In this document: positions 15,943-24,639 of the stretch, one piece after another
How positions within the stretch are numbered: position 1 is the stretch's first letter
Layout: every line of letters starts with the position of its first letter
Source: an uncultured Paracoccaceae bacterium
GTDB taxonomy: Bacteria > Pseudomonadota > Alphaproteobacteria > Rhodobacterales > Rhodobacteraceae
DNA length: 64,000 nt
Reading direction: 5' to 3'
NCBI GenBank assembly: GCA_947503175.1
Contig: CANNCO010000001.1
Location: 1,178,001 to 1,242,000, forward strand
Program-made: the position numbers and the translations under genes
The notes under the pieces: generated by a model
Seen by the model: the letters and a program-made list of their open reading frames with translations, nothing else
What the model was told of the DNA's origin: nothing
The model's database searches: none

Positions 15943-16791
15943 ATGACAAAAACAGACAAAAGAGACCGCGCATTTTCCTTCCGTCGCCGCCTTGAGCGCG
16001 CGATGCAGGATCGGGGCGCGAGTCAAAGCGGCCTTGCCCGGCAGGTCGGCGTGGATCGTTCGACCATTTCTCAGCTCTTGTCCCGCGATACCGCCCGCCT
16101 GCCGAATGCACAGGTCGTGGCCGAATGCGCCGTCGCGCTCGGCGTTTCCGCCGACTGGCTTCTGGGCCTCTCCGACCGCCCCGAAAAGGCCGCCGATCTT
16201 CTGGCGGCGTCGATGGAGATGCCCACCGCCGACCGCGCGGTGGCCGACGCCCAGCTTTACGCATGGCACCGCGAGGCCGAAGGCTACAAGATCCGCCACG
16301 TCCCTGCCCGCCTGCCCGACATGCTGAAAACCCCCGAGATGCTCCGCTGGGAATACGCGCCCCATCTGGGCAAGACCACGGCGCAGGCGATCGGTGCGTC
16401 CGGAGACCGGCTGGATCTTCTGCGCGACACCCGCTCCGACCATGAACTCGCGATCCCGCTCTTCGAGGTCGAGAGTCTTGTCAGGGGCGACGGATACTAC
16501 GCGGGCCTGCCCGAAGAGACCCGCAAAGGCCAGGTCGTCCGGCTTTTCGAACTGCATGAACAGCTTTATCCGACGCTCCGCATCTTTCTGTTCGATGCGC
16601 GCCGCCTGCATTCAGCGCCGCTGACTGTGTTCGGCCCGCTTCTGGCCGCGCTCTATCTGGGCCAGCATTATCTGGTGTTCCGGGACAGCGCCCGGATCAC
16701 CGCCTTCACCCGTCACTTCGATCTTCTGGTGCGCGAGGCCGAGGTGTCGGCACGCGACTTCCCGAACTACGTCGAAGATCTGATGTCCTAA
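15943..16791 (+). CDS. XRE-type helix-turn-helix transcriptional regulator
   Basis: A 282-residue protein with an N-terminal XRE-like HTH (SQSGLARQVGVDRSTISQLL, about residues 27-46). The C-terminal domain of about 200 residues has no recognised ligand motif but contains a hydrophobic LTVFGPLLAALYLGQHYLVF segment that looks like the core of a globular sensor domain. It is divergent from the desaturase gene, so control of membrane lipid or carotenoid modification is a reasonable inference. Its stop overlaps the end of the convergent lipocalin gene by 4 bp. Confidence 0.85.
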   Translation: MTKTDKRDRAFSFRRRLERAMQDRGASQSGLARQVGVDRSTISQLLSRDTARLPNAQVVAECAVALGVSADWLLGLSDRPEKAADLLAASMEMPTADRAVADAQLYAWHREAEGYKIRHVPARLPDMLKTPEMLRWEYAPHLGKTTAQAIGASGDRLDLLRDTRSDHELAIPLFEVESLVRGDGYYAGLPEETRKGQVVRLFELHEQLYPTLRIFLFDARRLHSAPLTVFGPLLAALYLGQHYLVFRDSARITAFTRHFDLLVREAEVSARDFPNYVEDLMS

Positions 16792-17336
16792 GGGGCCGGC
16801 GGTTGCGCCGTCCTTCGCAGTCTCGACGTGTCGTACCCATTGAAATCAAGCACTTCCAAAGCGGCTTTCAATCGATCCGACGGAATGTCGGGCGTCCGGT
16901 TCAGAATCCAACCCGCCCGGCCCGACGGCACACCCACCACGGCAGTCCTGTATCCCTCGTCCACCCAAAGCACCCAGTAGGGCCCCCTGATGAACGGCAC
17001 GCCCTGAAACCCGACGGACAGGCGTCCGGGGCCGGTCACCGTCGCCGCACCCTGTATCTGGCGTACAGGACCACCCGGCCCACCCTCGCGGCAGGTATTC
17101 AGAACTCCGACCGTACCGTCCGAATTGATCGAATACCGCGCCGTCACGCCCTCGCAGCCCGCCTGAAACGGCACCGGAAAGCGCGCAATCTCGTACCACA
17201 GCCCGGCATAGCGCTGCACATCGAACGCCGCCACCGAAGAGATCGGCACATCCGTATCGCGATACCCGCCCGAAGGCAGCACGGCGCAGCCAGCCAGAAG
17301 CGCCGAAAACATTGCGGCTAAAGCTACTCGAGACAC
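16788..17336 (-). CDS. Lipocalin family lipoprotein (Blc-like)
   Basis: A 182-residue outer-membrane lipocalin resembling Blc. A lipobox (SALLAGC) lies at residues ~11-17. The lipocalin GxW motif is seen in RYAGLWYEIARFPVPFQ, and a later segment PYWVLWVDEGYRTAVVG is the typical second structurally conserved region. These proteins bind fatty acids or lysophospholipids in the outer membrane. The start is GTG at 17336, inside the end of the preceding lipoprotein gene (13-bp overlap), so the pair is likely co-translated. Confidence 0.92.
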   Translation of the reverse strand: MSRVALAAMFSALLAGCAVLPSGGYRDTDVPISSVAAFDVQRYAGLWYEIARFPVPFQAGCEGVTARYSINSDGTVGVLNTCREGGPGGPVRQIQGAATVTGPGRLSVGFQGVPFIRGPYWVLWVDEGYRTAVVGVPSGRAGWILNRTPDIPSDRLKAALEVLDFNGYDTSRLRRTAQPPAP

Positions 17337-17674
17337 AGCGTCGTCCGCCCGCCCGCCGATCCCAGCACCTCATGGCACCCCAGAAGCGGGGTCACCGGCG
17401 CGCAGGTCCGCGACCGCGCAAGGCAAGACCCCTCGCAATCCGTCGACGCGGCGCACATCTCTCCGCCATCCCGTGTGGTCCGGTAACAGACCATCGTGCC
17501 CTCGCGCACGCCCGCACCCCAGCGGCCGCCATCGGCGACACAGGCCAGTTCCAGATCATCTGCGAAATCGGGGCCGAACTCGTCATTGGCCACCCCATCC
17601 TGTCGGCACGCAGCCAAAGCCAGAACAGCAAGAAAGGCCAGGACAACCGGACGTGGGGGAATCCGTTTGATCAT
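17324..17674 (-). CDS. Small cysteine-rich lipoprotein, hypothetical
   Basis: A 116-residue predicted lipoprotein: a basic start, a hydrophobic core and the lipobox LALAAC near residue 23. The mature part contains about seven further cysteines, some in CAASTDCEGSCLARSRTC, suggesting a disulfide-stabilised periplasmic fold. I recognise no family. The ATG at 17674 gives a proper signal peptide; the frame is open further upstream but that part is not signal-like. It overlaps the lipocalin gene by 13 bp and follows the aldo/keto reductase gene by 31 bp on the same strand. Confidence 0.75.
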   Translation of the reverse strand: MIKRIPPRPVVLAFLAVLALAACRQDGVANDEFGPDFADDLELACVADGGRWGAGVREGTMVCYRTTRDGGEMCAASTDCEGSCLARSRTCAPVTPLLGCHEVLGSAGGRTTLCLE

Positions 17675-17705
17675 GGCTCTACCTGCCCGTATCGCGCCCG
17701 TCCGG

Positions 17706-18749
17706 TCAATAGGGCAAAGGATGCGCCCGGTGGATCCTGTCGATTTCAACCAGCAAATCATCCGACAGGCTGACATCACCCGACCCAAGCGCCAGTTCTA
17801 GCTGCGCGGGCGTCGTCGCGCCAAAGATCGGAACGGTCGGGAAGGGCCGCGTCAGACACCACGCAATTGCCATCTGCGACGGGTCCAGCCCATGATCCCG
17901 CGCCAGATCCAGATAGGCCTGCACCGCCGGAAACACCCGAGGCGTCACCCGGTCGCCCAGCGTCTCGGCATAGGTCATCCGCGATCCCGGCGGCACCGCG
18001 CCATGCTGGTACTTGCCCGTCAGCAACCCCGCGGCCAGCGGCGAGAATGCCAGAAGCGTCACATCCTCATGCACCGCCATCTCGCCCAGATCGGTGTCGT
18101 AATGCCGGCACAGAAGCGAATACTCGTTCTGGACCGACGCGATCCGCGGCCCGCCCGTGGCCGCCCCGGCCGCCAGCCATTGCATCGTCCCCCATGTGCT
18201 TTCATTGGACAGGCCGAAGGCCCGGATCTTGCCCTCCGCAACCAACTCTTTCAGCCGCTCCATCACTGCGGCCATGTTCTCGACTTCCGCCACCCCGTCC
18301 TGTTGCGACGGGTCGAACCGCCACATCTGCCGGAAATGAAACGATCCGCGATTGGGCCAGTGCAGCTGATAAAGATCGATATAGTCGGTCTGAAGCCGCC
18401 TCAGCGAGCCTTCGAGCGCATCCGTCAGCGTCTCGGGCGTCACCAGCTGACCCTTGCGCACGAACCGCTCGTTATGACCCGATACCTTCGTCGCCAGAAC
18501 GATATCCTTGCGCCGCCCGGTCTTCGCGATCCACGTCCCGATGATCTTTTCGGTCCCGCCAACGGTCTCGGTGCTGACCGGATTGACCGGATACATCTCG
18601 GCGGTGTCGATGAAATCGACGCCATGATCCAATGCCATGTCGATCTGTCCATGACCCTCGGCTTCGGTGTTCTGCGTGCCCCATGTCATGGAACCGAGGC
18701 ACAGCTCGCTGACCTCGATGCCGGTGCGTCCCAGCGTCGTGCGTTTCAT
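17706..18749 (-). CDS. Aldo/keto reductase
   Basis: A 347-residue NADPH-dependent oxidoreductase of the aldo/keto reductase superfamily, close to the Tas/YajO type. The catalytic tetrad can be placed: Asp and Tyr in DTAEMY, Lys in LATKVSG and His in YQLHWPNRGS. The C-terminal SVQNEYSLLCR and VPIFGATTPAQLE segments form the cofactor pocket. The ATG at 18749 begins the standard KRTTLGRTGIEVSELCLGSM start; a longer frame upstream is not supported. It is the first gene of a possible three-gene operon with the two lipoproteins. The substrate is unknown. Confidence 0.92.
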   Translation of the reverse strand: MKRTTLGRTGIEVSELCLGSMTWGTQNTEAEGHGQIDMALDHGVDFIDTAEMYPVNPVSTETVGGTEKIIGTWIAKTGRRKDIVLATKVSGHNERFVRKGQLVTPETLTDALEGSLRRLQTDYIDLYQLHWPNRGSFHFRQMWRFDPSQQDGVAEVENMAAVMERLKELVAEGKIRAFGLSNESTWGTMQWLAAGAATGGPRIASVQNEYSLLCRHYDTDLGEMAVHEDVTLLAFSPLAAGLLTGKYQHGAVPPGSRMTYAETLGDRVTPRVFPAVQAYLDLARDHGLDPSQMAIAWCLTRPFPTVPIFGATTPAQLELALGSGDVSLSDDLLVEIDRIHRAHPLPY

Positions 18750-18886
18750 ACCCGTCCCCTGTCCGGAAGTGGTTTTGCGCAAGACTAACCCCTCGGCCAT
18801 TGGGAGCAACCGGTTTCCCGAGCGCCATCCGGGGCGTTCACCAAGAAATGTCCCCGGGGTGACCATTCCCGCGCTAGACTTGCCCC

Positions 18887-19450
18887 ATGCGCCTCATCCT
18901 CCTGATCCTCGCACTCATCATCGCGGCCCCCGCACTGGCCGATCCCGAACCCTACCGGCTCGACCGCGAAAACTCCTTCGTGGGCTTCGGCTATACGTTC
19001 TCCGGCAATCCGGCCCGCGGCACCATGCCGGTCGTGGCGGCCCGCATCATGCTCGATCTGGACAACCCGGCGCGCAGTCAGGTCGCCGCCACCCTCGACC
19101 CCGCCCGGGCCAGCGCCGGCCTGTTTCTCGCCACGAGTGCCATGAAAGGCCCGCAGGTCCTTGACACCAGACGCTTCCCGAGGATCACCTTCCAAAGCAC
19201 GCGGGTCATCCCGGACGGGTGGACCGCAAGGATCGAGGGCAAGATCACCATCAAGGGCATCACCCGCCCGATCACGCTTGATGCACAGCTCTTCCGGCAG
19301 CAAGGCACCGACCCCGGTGAACGCGACCGGCTATCCATGCGCCTCAAGGGGGCCATCAGCCGCGCGGCCTTCGGGGCCGGAGGCTTTCCCGATCTGGTGG
19401 GTGACACGATCACCCTCGATATCGTGGCGCGGGTCGACCGGGTGCGCTAA
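18887..19450 (+). CDS. YceI family periplasmic protein
   Basis: A 187-residue secreted protein with a signal peptide (LILLILALIIAAPALA, cut before DPEPY). The mature part is a YceI lipocalin-like barrel: YRLDRENSFVGFGYTF at the start, FPRITFQSTRV in the middle and GKITIKGITRPITLDA near the end, all typical family blocks. The family binds isoprenoid-type lipids such as polyprenyl chains. It is divergent from the aldo/keto reductase gene; the second copy of the dispersed motif begins 4 bp after its stop. Confidence 0.92.
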   Translation: MRLILLILALIIAAPALADPEPYRLDRENSFVGFGYTFSGNPARGTMPVVAARIMLDLDNPARSQVAATLDPARASAGLFLATSAMKGPQVLDTRRFPRITFQSTRVIPDGWTARIEGKITIKGITRPITLDAQLFRQQGTDPGERDRLSMRLKGAISRAAFGAGGFPDLVGDTITLDIVARVDRVR

Positions 19451-19453
19451 CCC

Positions 19454-19483
19454 CCTTCGTCTTGTCCCAAATACGCAAATCCG
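19454..19483. repeat. Dispersed intergenic motif, copy 2
   Basis: CCTTCGTCTTGTCC, one variable base, AAATACGCA and AATCCG, differing from copy 1 at 1024-1054 by one substitution and one single-base indel. It starts 4 bp after the YceI stop codon and lies 104 bp upstream of lysC. Relative to the flanking genes it is in the opposite orientation to copy 1. Confidence 0.55.
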
Positions 19484-19587
19484 CAACTGTGCAACCCCCG
19501 GCGACGCCCGCCATTCCGGGCCTTGCCCCTGCCGCGGGCCTTGCGTAAACCCCGCCCGAACCGACACCACCACGCAAGGGACAGCAC

Positions 19588-20826
19588 ATGTCCGTCCTCG
19601 TGATGAAATTCGGCGGCACCTCCGTCGCCACGCCCGACCGGATCCGGCGCGCCGCCAAGCGCGTGGGCCGCGAGGTCGCCAATGGCCATGACGTGATCGT
19701 CATCGTCTCGGCCATGGCGGGCAAGACGAACGAGCTTGTGGGCTGGGTGGGCGAGACATCTCCCATGTTCGACGCGCGCGAATACGATGCCGTCGTGTCC
19801 TCGGGCGAACAGGTCACCGCAGGTCTCATGGCGCTCACCCTGCAGGAAATGGACGTTCCCGCCCGCTCCTGGCAGGGTTGGCAGGTGCCGCTTAAGACAA
19901 CATCCGCCCACTCCACCGCGCGGATCACCGAGATCCCGACCGACAATATCAATGCGAAATTCGCCGAAGGGATGAAGGTCGCGGTGGTAGCGGGCTTTCA
20001 GGGGATCAGCCCCGAAGGTCGGATCACCACACTCGGCCGGGGCGGCTCCGACACCACGGCCGTGGCCTTTGCCGCCGCTTTCGGTGCGATCCGCTGCGAC
20101 ATCTACACCGATGTGGACGGGGTCTACACGACCGACCCCCGGATCAGCGCCAAGGCCCGCAAGCTCGAAAAGATTGCATTCGAAGAGATGCTGGAACTGG
20201 CCTCGCTCGGCGCCAAGGTGCTGCAGACCCGGTCCGTCGAACTGGCCATGCGCTACAAGGTCCGGCTCCGGGTTCTGTCGAGCTTCGAGGACAACAACGA
20301 GAACGCGGGCACGCTTGTCTGCGACGAGGAGGATATTGTGGAATCCAATGTGATCTCAGGCGTCGCCTATAGCCGCGACGAAGCCAAGATGACCCTGATC
20401 TCGGTGGCCGACCGTCCCGGCATCGCGGCGGCGATCTTCGGCCCCCTCGCCGACGCGGGCGTGAATGTCGATATGATCGTCCAGAACATCTCGGAAGAGG
20501 GCCGGACCGACATGACCTTTTCCTGCCCCACCGATCAGGTCTCGCGCGCCGAAAAGGCGATGCAGGGCGCCAAGGACGCGGGCGAGATCAATTTCCACGA
20601 TCTCGTCGCCGACACGGATGTGGCCAAGGTTTCGGTCGTGGGCATCGGCATGCGCAGCCACGCAGGCGTCGCGGCCCAGATGTTCAAGGCGCTCCGCGAC
20701 GAGGGGATCAACATCAAGGTCATCACCACCTCCGAGATCAAGATCTCTGTGCTGATCGACCGGAAATACATGGAACTCGCCGTTCAGGCGCTCCACGATA
20801 CGTTCGGACTGGATCGCGCGGCCTGA
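19588..20826 (+). CDS. lysC: Aspartate kinase
   Basis: A 412-residue aspartokinase, the first enzyme of the lysine, threonine and methionine pathway (aspartate to 4-phosphoaspartate). The amino-acid kinase domain opens with VMKFGGTSVA and has the GRGGSDTTAVA loop near residue 150. Two C-terminal ACT domains follow (ADRPGIAAAIFGPLADAGVN and the block after VGIGMRSHAGVAAQMF), which bind Lys/Thr for feedback control. The length and motifs match the monofunctional alpha/beta type. An AAGGGA ribosome site precedes the ATG. An internal start for a separate beta subunit is possible, but I see no strong site. Confidence 0.97.
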   Translation: MSVLVMKFGGTSVATPDRIRRAAKRVGREVANGHDVIVIVSAMAGKTNELVGWVGETSPMFDAREYDAVVSSGEQVTAGLMALTLQEMDVPARSWQGWQVPLKTTSAHSTARITEIPTDNINAKFAEGMKVAVVAGFQGISPEGRITTLGRGGSDTTAVAFAAAFGAIRCDIYTDVDGVYTTDPRISAKARKLEKIAFEEMLELASLGAKVLQTRSVELAMRYKVRLRVLSSFEDNNENAGTLVCDEEDIVESNVISGVAYSRDEAKMTLISVADRPGIAAAIFGPLADAGVNVDMIVQNISEEGRTDMTFSCPTDQVSRAEKAMQGAKDAGEINFHDLVADTDVAKVSVVGIGMRSHAGVAAQMFKALRDEGINIKVITTSEIKISVLIDRKYMELAVQALHDTFGLDRAA

Positions 20827-20894
20827 AACCTTCAGCCCCGCGACCGGATGCTGTGTTAAGGCAGATGGCCTGCTTTGGTCTTTTGGAATCTGTT

Positions 20895-21749
20895 TCATTC
20901 AGCTCGAAGTTTGGTTTTCAAGACTTGGGTAAACCGTTTCAGGACACCGTCTCCATAGCCTGACCGGCAGTAGACAGAGACGGGCATCGTCCCCAATGCC
21001 GGGAGACCCAGACGAGCTCCGACATCCGTAAGTGGGGTTGCGATAGAGACCTTGGGAAGGACCGTAACGGCCAGTCCTGCGAGTATGACGGCCCGCAAAC
21101 CTATCGGATCGGGGTGGGTCGAAAGCGAAGGTGTCGTCGCTCCGGTTTCATCAAGCGCGCCAAACGCGTGCCTGCGAAGATCCCGTGCATCATCCAGAAA
21201 TGCGAGAGGCAGTGCTGCGTTCGGGGATAGATCAAACCCCTCTGCTGCGACCCAGACGAGCCCGATTTCCAAGGTCGTTCGCAGCATTGGTTTCGCCCCT
21301 TGGTCAAAGACAAGCGCAACGTCGATTTGCCCGCCTTCGAGAAGCTCCATCAATTCGTGGCTGCGGGCAGTTCTGACAGTCACAGGTATCGCATCGGTCT
21401 GCGAAGCGAAGGAGGACAAGGCCGATGGAACTACCGACAGTGCGAAGGTCATCGTCGTCCCTAGGCGGATAGGTTCGGCATCCGTGGCATTACCTGATTG
21501 GTGGATCATCTGATCCGCAAGCATGAGCATACGACGCGCCTGTACCAGAAACGCGGCCCCCTCTGCTGTCAGCGCAACAGGTCGCCCGCGACCACGCTTG
21601 ACCAAAGACCGGTTCGCCTGCCGTTCCAGCAGCTTGATATGCGAGCTGACGGCCGACTGAACCGTGTTGGTTCGCTCCGCAGCAATTGAAAAACTAAGCG
21701 TCTCGGCAACGGCGACGAAACTCTCGACGTGTCTCAGATCAAAAGGCAT
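20895..21749 (-). CDS. LysR family transcriptional regulator
   Basis: A 284-residue LTTR with the N-terminal winged HTH (RHVESFVAVAETLSFSIAAE, then TVQSAVSSHIKLLE) and a periplasmic-binding-like effector domain. It is divergent from the TauE/SafE exporter gene across a 74-bp AT-rich gap, the classical layout for an LTTR controlling its neighbour; sulfite or a sulfonate-derived signal is a plausible effector. Codon choice in this gene and the exporter looks less GC-biased at third positions than in the neighbours, which may reflect acquisition by transfer; this was judged by eye only. Confidence 0.9.
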   Translation of the reverse strand: MPFDLRHVESFVAVAETLSFSIAAERTNTVQSAVSSHIKLLERQANRSLVKRGRGRPVALTAEGAAFLVQARRMLMLADQMIHQSGNATDAEPIRLGTTMTFALSVVPSALSSFASQTDAIPVTVRTARSHELMELLEGGQIDVALVFDQGAKPMLRTTLEIGLVWVAAEGFDLSPNAALPLAFLDDARDLRRHAFGALDETGATTPSLSTHPDPIGLRAVILAGLAVTVLPKVSIATPLTDVGARLGLPALGTMPVSVYCRSGYGDGVLKRFTQVLKTKLRAE

Positions 21750-21768
21750 AAAATCTCAATAGCAGATT

Positions 21769-21785
21769 TTTATGATATATATAAA
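21769..21785. promoter_or_regulatory. AT-rich palindrome, possible LTTR box
   Basis: TTTAT, seven bases, then ATAAA form an inverted repeat in the gap between the LysR and TauE genes, 38 bp upstream of the exporter start and 20 bp from the regulator start. It fits the general T-N11-A shape of LysR-type sites. It could equally be just AT-rich promoter DNA. Confidence 0.3.
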
Positions 21786-21823
21786 CTGTTTTACTGATTA
21801 ATAACTGCGATGTAACTGGGGCT

Positions 21824-22589
21824 ATGACCCTCGAATCCTATCTTGTTGCAGCGTTCGCAGTCGTTCTGACAGGCATCTCCAAAAGCGGTTTCGCAGGTGG
21901 TCTGGGTATCCTGGGGGGTACCTCTTGTCGCTTTGACGATGTCGCCGCAGGCCGCCGCCGTCCTTTTGCTCCCGATCCTCATCGGGATAGATATCCTATC
22001 GGTCTGGCGATATCGGAACGCGTGGAAAGCGCGCATGATCGCTGCGTTATTGCCCGGGGCCCTGATCGGCGTCGCGTTGGGCATGATGAGCTTCGCCAAG
22101 ATCAACCCGGACATGTTGCGTGTTGCAATCGGCGTGATGGCGATAGGGTTCGTTGTCCGCTACGCTTGGCAACGCAGAAAACCGGAAGCTTTCAAAGCAA
22201 ATGCAAAATGGGGCACGGTCCTGGTTGCAAGCGCGGTGTCTGGCTTTGCTGGCTTTGTCGCGCATGCTGGTGGTCCCCCGATCAAAGGCACATTGCTGAA
22301 GATGGGTCTCGACAAGTCTGCATTCGTCGGCACGAACGCCGTCTTCTTCTTCACACTCAATCTGGCAAAGGGCCTGGGGTACGCGGCGCTTGGCCTGTTC
22401 TCGCCCGGCACGCTTGTTGCATCCCTCTCGCTTGCGCCGTTCTTGTTTCTCGGTGTCGGGCTTGGTTTCGCTCTGCACAATCGCATTCCGCAAAAAACGT
22501 TCGGCGTATTGGCGCATGCTCTTTTGGCGATTGCAGGCGTCAACCTGCTGTTCATTGGCCTGGCCTCCCTTGAGATGAGACCGGGCTGA
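21824..22589 (+). pseudogene. TauE/SafE family sulfite exporter, frame broken at a G6 run
   Basis: Two overlapping frames together encode one TauE/SafE-type exporter with about eight membrane segments. The first frame gives residues 1-32, ending GGLGILGG. The second continues from VPLVALTMSPQAAAVLLLPI to the stop at 22589. They join at six consecutive G at 21913-21918; with five G the frame would be continuous and encode 254 residues, the normal family length. Downstream blocks such as HAGGPPIKGTLLKMGLDKS and GTNAVFFFTLNLAKG are intact, with no other lesion. It may be a true inactivating insertion, slippage-based phase variation, or a sequencing error. It is divergent from a LysR regulator. 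Confidence 0.85.
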
Positions 22590-22680
22590 CCGCATGATCG
22601 TCAAAGAAGAGCAGATATCAGGGTCGTATCGGGGAAGGACCGCTTTGTCCCGCAACAACACCGGCCATAAGTCTTGGTCG

Positions 22681-22698
22681 TTCAATCCTTCGATTGAA
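22681..22698. terminator. Hairpin at the lpxB / TauE convergence
   Basis: TTCAATC-CTTC-GATTGAA is a perfect 7-bp stem with a four-base loop that overlaps the last codons and stop of lpxB. It lies between two convergent genes and could end transcripts from both sides, but no T-run follows on either strand. Confidence 0.35.
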
Positions 22699-23848
22699 TC
22701 CCCTCCAGAACCGCCCGCGCGGCACGCAGACCCGGCGCATCGCCACCCCGGCCCAGACGTTCCATCGTCAGCGTCAACGCCTCGGCCTGCCCTTCAGGGT
22801 CGGCCAAGAGCTTGACCAGCGCCTCTCCGATCGGCCCGGGCCGGCAATCCGCCCCCAGAAACTCCGGCACCGCGCGCGTTTCTGACACGAGGTTCACCAA
22901 GGTCACCGTATCCACCCGCAGCATCGATTTGATGATCTGGCGCGAAATCCACGCCATGTCATAGGCGATGACCATCGGCGTATCGGCCGCCGCCAGTTCC
23001 AGCGAAACGGTCCCCGATGCCGCAAGCGCCACATCCGCCGCCCGGAAGGCCGCCCGTTTCTCGGCATCCGCCTCGGTCAACGGACGCCCGCGCGGATCGA
23101 TCACCACCGGATCGCCCGGCCAGTTCTCCGCGGCCTGCATCACCATCGAGGCCACGGGATCCGCCGCCGCGATCACGACGCGGGCGTCAGGTGTTGCCGT
23201 GAGAACGGGCCGCAAAGCCTCTCCAAAGACCGGAGCCAGCCGCCCGACCTCGCCGCGCCGCGATCCCGGCAGCACCAGCACCAAAGGCGCGGCCCCGATC
23301 CCGCGCACCTCGCGAAACGCCTGTGCCTCCGCGGCGCTCGCTTGCGGCTCCGCCACGACCGGATGGCCCACGAAATCGGCCCGCATCCCGGCTTCTTCCA
23401 TGTAAGGCGGCTCGAACGGAAAGAGCGTCAGCACCTGATCCACAAGCCCCGCCATCTTCGCCGCCCGATGCGGACGCCATGCCCAGACCGTGGGGGCCAC
23501 GTAATGCACCGTCCGGATGTCCGGCGCCTCGGCCCTGACCCGCCGCAATACCCGCAAGCAGAAATCCGGACTGTCGATCGTGACGATCACATCGGGTTTC
23601 GTATCGATGGCGGCCTGCGCCGTCTGCTTCATCCGCCGGACAAGCTGCGGATAGCGCGGCAGGACCTCTGCGATGCCCATCACGCTGAGTTCAGACATCT
23701 CGAACAGGCTGGTCAGCCCCTCGGCCTGCATCGACGCGCCGCCGATGCCCGCAAACTGAACTCCGGGCACGAGGTCCCGCAACCCGGCCATCAACGCGCC
23801 ACCCAACCTGTCGCCCGATGGCTCGCCCGCGATCAGGAACACCTTCAC
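22682..23848 (-). CDS. lpxB: Lipid-A-disaccharide synthase
   Basis: A 388-residue GT-B glycosyltransferase that joins UDP-2,3-diacylglucosamine and lipid X to form the lipid A disaccharide at the inner membrane. The N-terminal KVFLIAGEPSGDRLGG block is the LpxB signature, and TVHYVAPTVWAWRPHRA and LVLPGSRRGEV are further family motifs. It is the last gene of the fabZ-lpxA-lpxI-lpxB run; its ATG overlaps the lpxI stop by 4 bp. Confidence 0.97.
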   Translation of the reverse strand: MKVFLIAGEPSGDRLGGALMAGLRDLVPGVQFAGIGGASMQAEGLTSLFEMSELSVMGIAEVLPRYPQLVRRMKQTAQAAIDTKPDVIVTIDSPDFCLRVLRRVRAEAPDIRTVHYVAPTVWAWRPHRAAKMAGLVDQVLTLFPFEPPYMEEAGMRADFVGHPVVAEPQASAAEAQAFREVRGIGAAPLVLVLPGSRRGEVGRLAPVFGEALRPVLTATPDARVVIAAADPVASMVMQAAENWPGDPVVIDPRGRPLTEADAEKRAAFRAADVALAASGTVSLELAAADTPMVIAYDMAWISRQIIKSMLRVDTVTLVNLVSETRAVPEFLGADCRPGPIGEALVKLLADPEGQAEALTLTMERLGRGGDAPGLRAARAVLEGIQSKD

Positions 23849-24636
23849 GACGCGCGAACCCAGAGAAACACTCCGGCCTCGTCTGCGGCAGCAACCGTTG
23901 CCCTAAGGTCCAGCACCATCACACCCCCCGTGGCGATTACGATACCCGACAGGCCCGCTGCCTGCGCCGCCATGACCGTTCCGGGGCCGATGACAGGCAA
24001 GTCAATCCGCCGGTCCTGCTGTGGCTTGGGCGCCTTGAACAGGATGCCGCCGCCCGGCCCCTCCGGTCGCCGGTCGCCGGCCAGCGTGCCCAGCATCCAG
24101 TCGGTACCACCGAGCGTTTCCACGGCAAGCGCCTGACCGGCCGCCACCACACACCCCTGCCCCACATCGGCGCATGCCAATGCGGCATGGATGGCCTCGG
24201 CGCGCTCGGCATCCGCACGATCCCGGTCGCGCGGCTGTACCGCGGTCAGCACCCCCGGATCGGGGAGAAGTTCCGGCATCAACGCCTCCGCGCCGACAAC
24301 CGCGATCCCCGCCTCTTCGAAAAACGCGATCACGGTTCGCAATGCCGCATCGTCGCCCTGCTGCAAGGCCGCCATCATCCGGGGGACAAGCGGCATCGTC
24401 GCCTTATCGACCTTGGCCGGATCAAGCGGCGGGCGACGCACCGCACCGGCGAAGCAGACCTCCGTCACTCCCCGCGCGCGCAAGGTTCCGATCAGCGTCC
24501 CAAGCGTCTCGATGCGAAACACCACGGAGTCCGGCAGCCCGCTTGGAAAGCCCTCCATCTCGCAGACAATCGCACCCTCAAGAGCTTCGGCCAGCACCAC
24601 CGGCAGCGCCCCCTGCCCCGCGATCAGCGCCCGCAC
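23845..24636 (-). CDS. lpxI: UDP-2,3-diacylglucosamine diphosphatase LpxI
   Basis: A 263-residue member of the LpxI (DUF1009) family, which hydrolyses UDP-2,3-diacylglucosamine to lipid X in bacteria lacking LpxH. Family motifs include the N-terminal GQGALPVVLAEA, FAGAVRRPPLDP and the C-terminal TGGVMVLDLRATVAAADEAG. The start is GTG at 24636, 3 bp after the lpxA stop. Its place between lpxA and lpxB is the usual alphaproteobacterial order and supports the assignment. Confidence 0.95.
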   Translation of the reverse strand: MRALIAGQGALPVVLAEALEGAIVCEMEGFPSGLPDSVVFRIETLGTLIGTLRARGVTEVCFAGAVRRPPLDPAKVDKATMPLVPRMMAALQQGDDAALRTVIAFFEEAGIAVVGAEALMPELLPDPGVLTAVQPRDRDRADAERAEAIHAALACADVGQGCVVAAGQALAVETLGGTDWMLGTLAGDRRPEGPGGGILFKAPKPQQDRRIDLPVIGPGTVMAAQAAGLSGIVIATGGVMVLDLRATVAAADEAGVFLWVRAS

Positions 24637-24639
24637 CGT

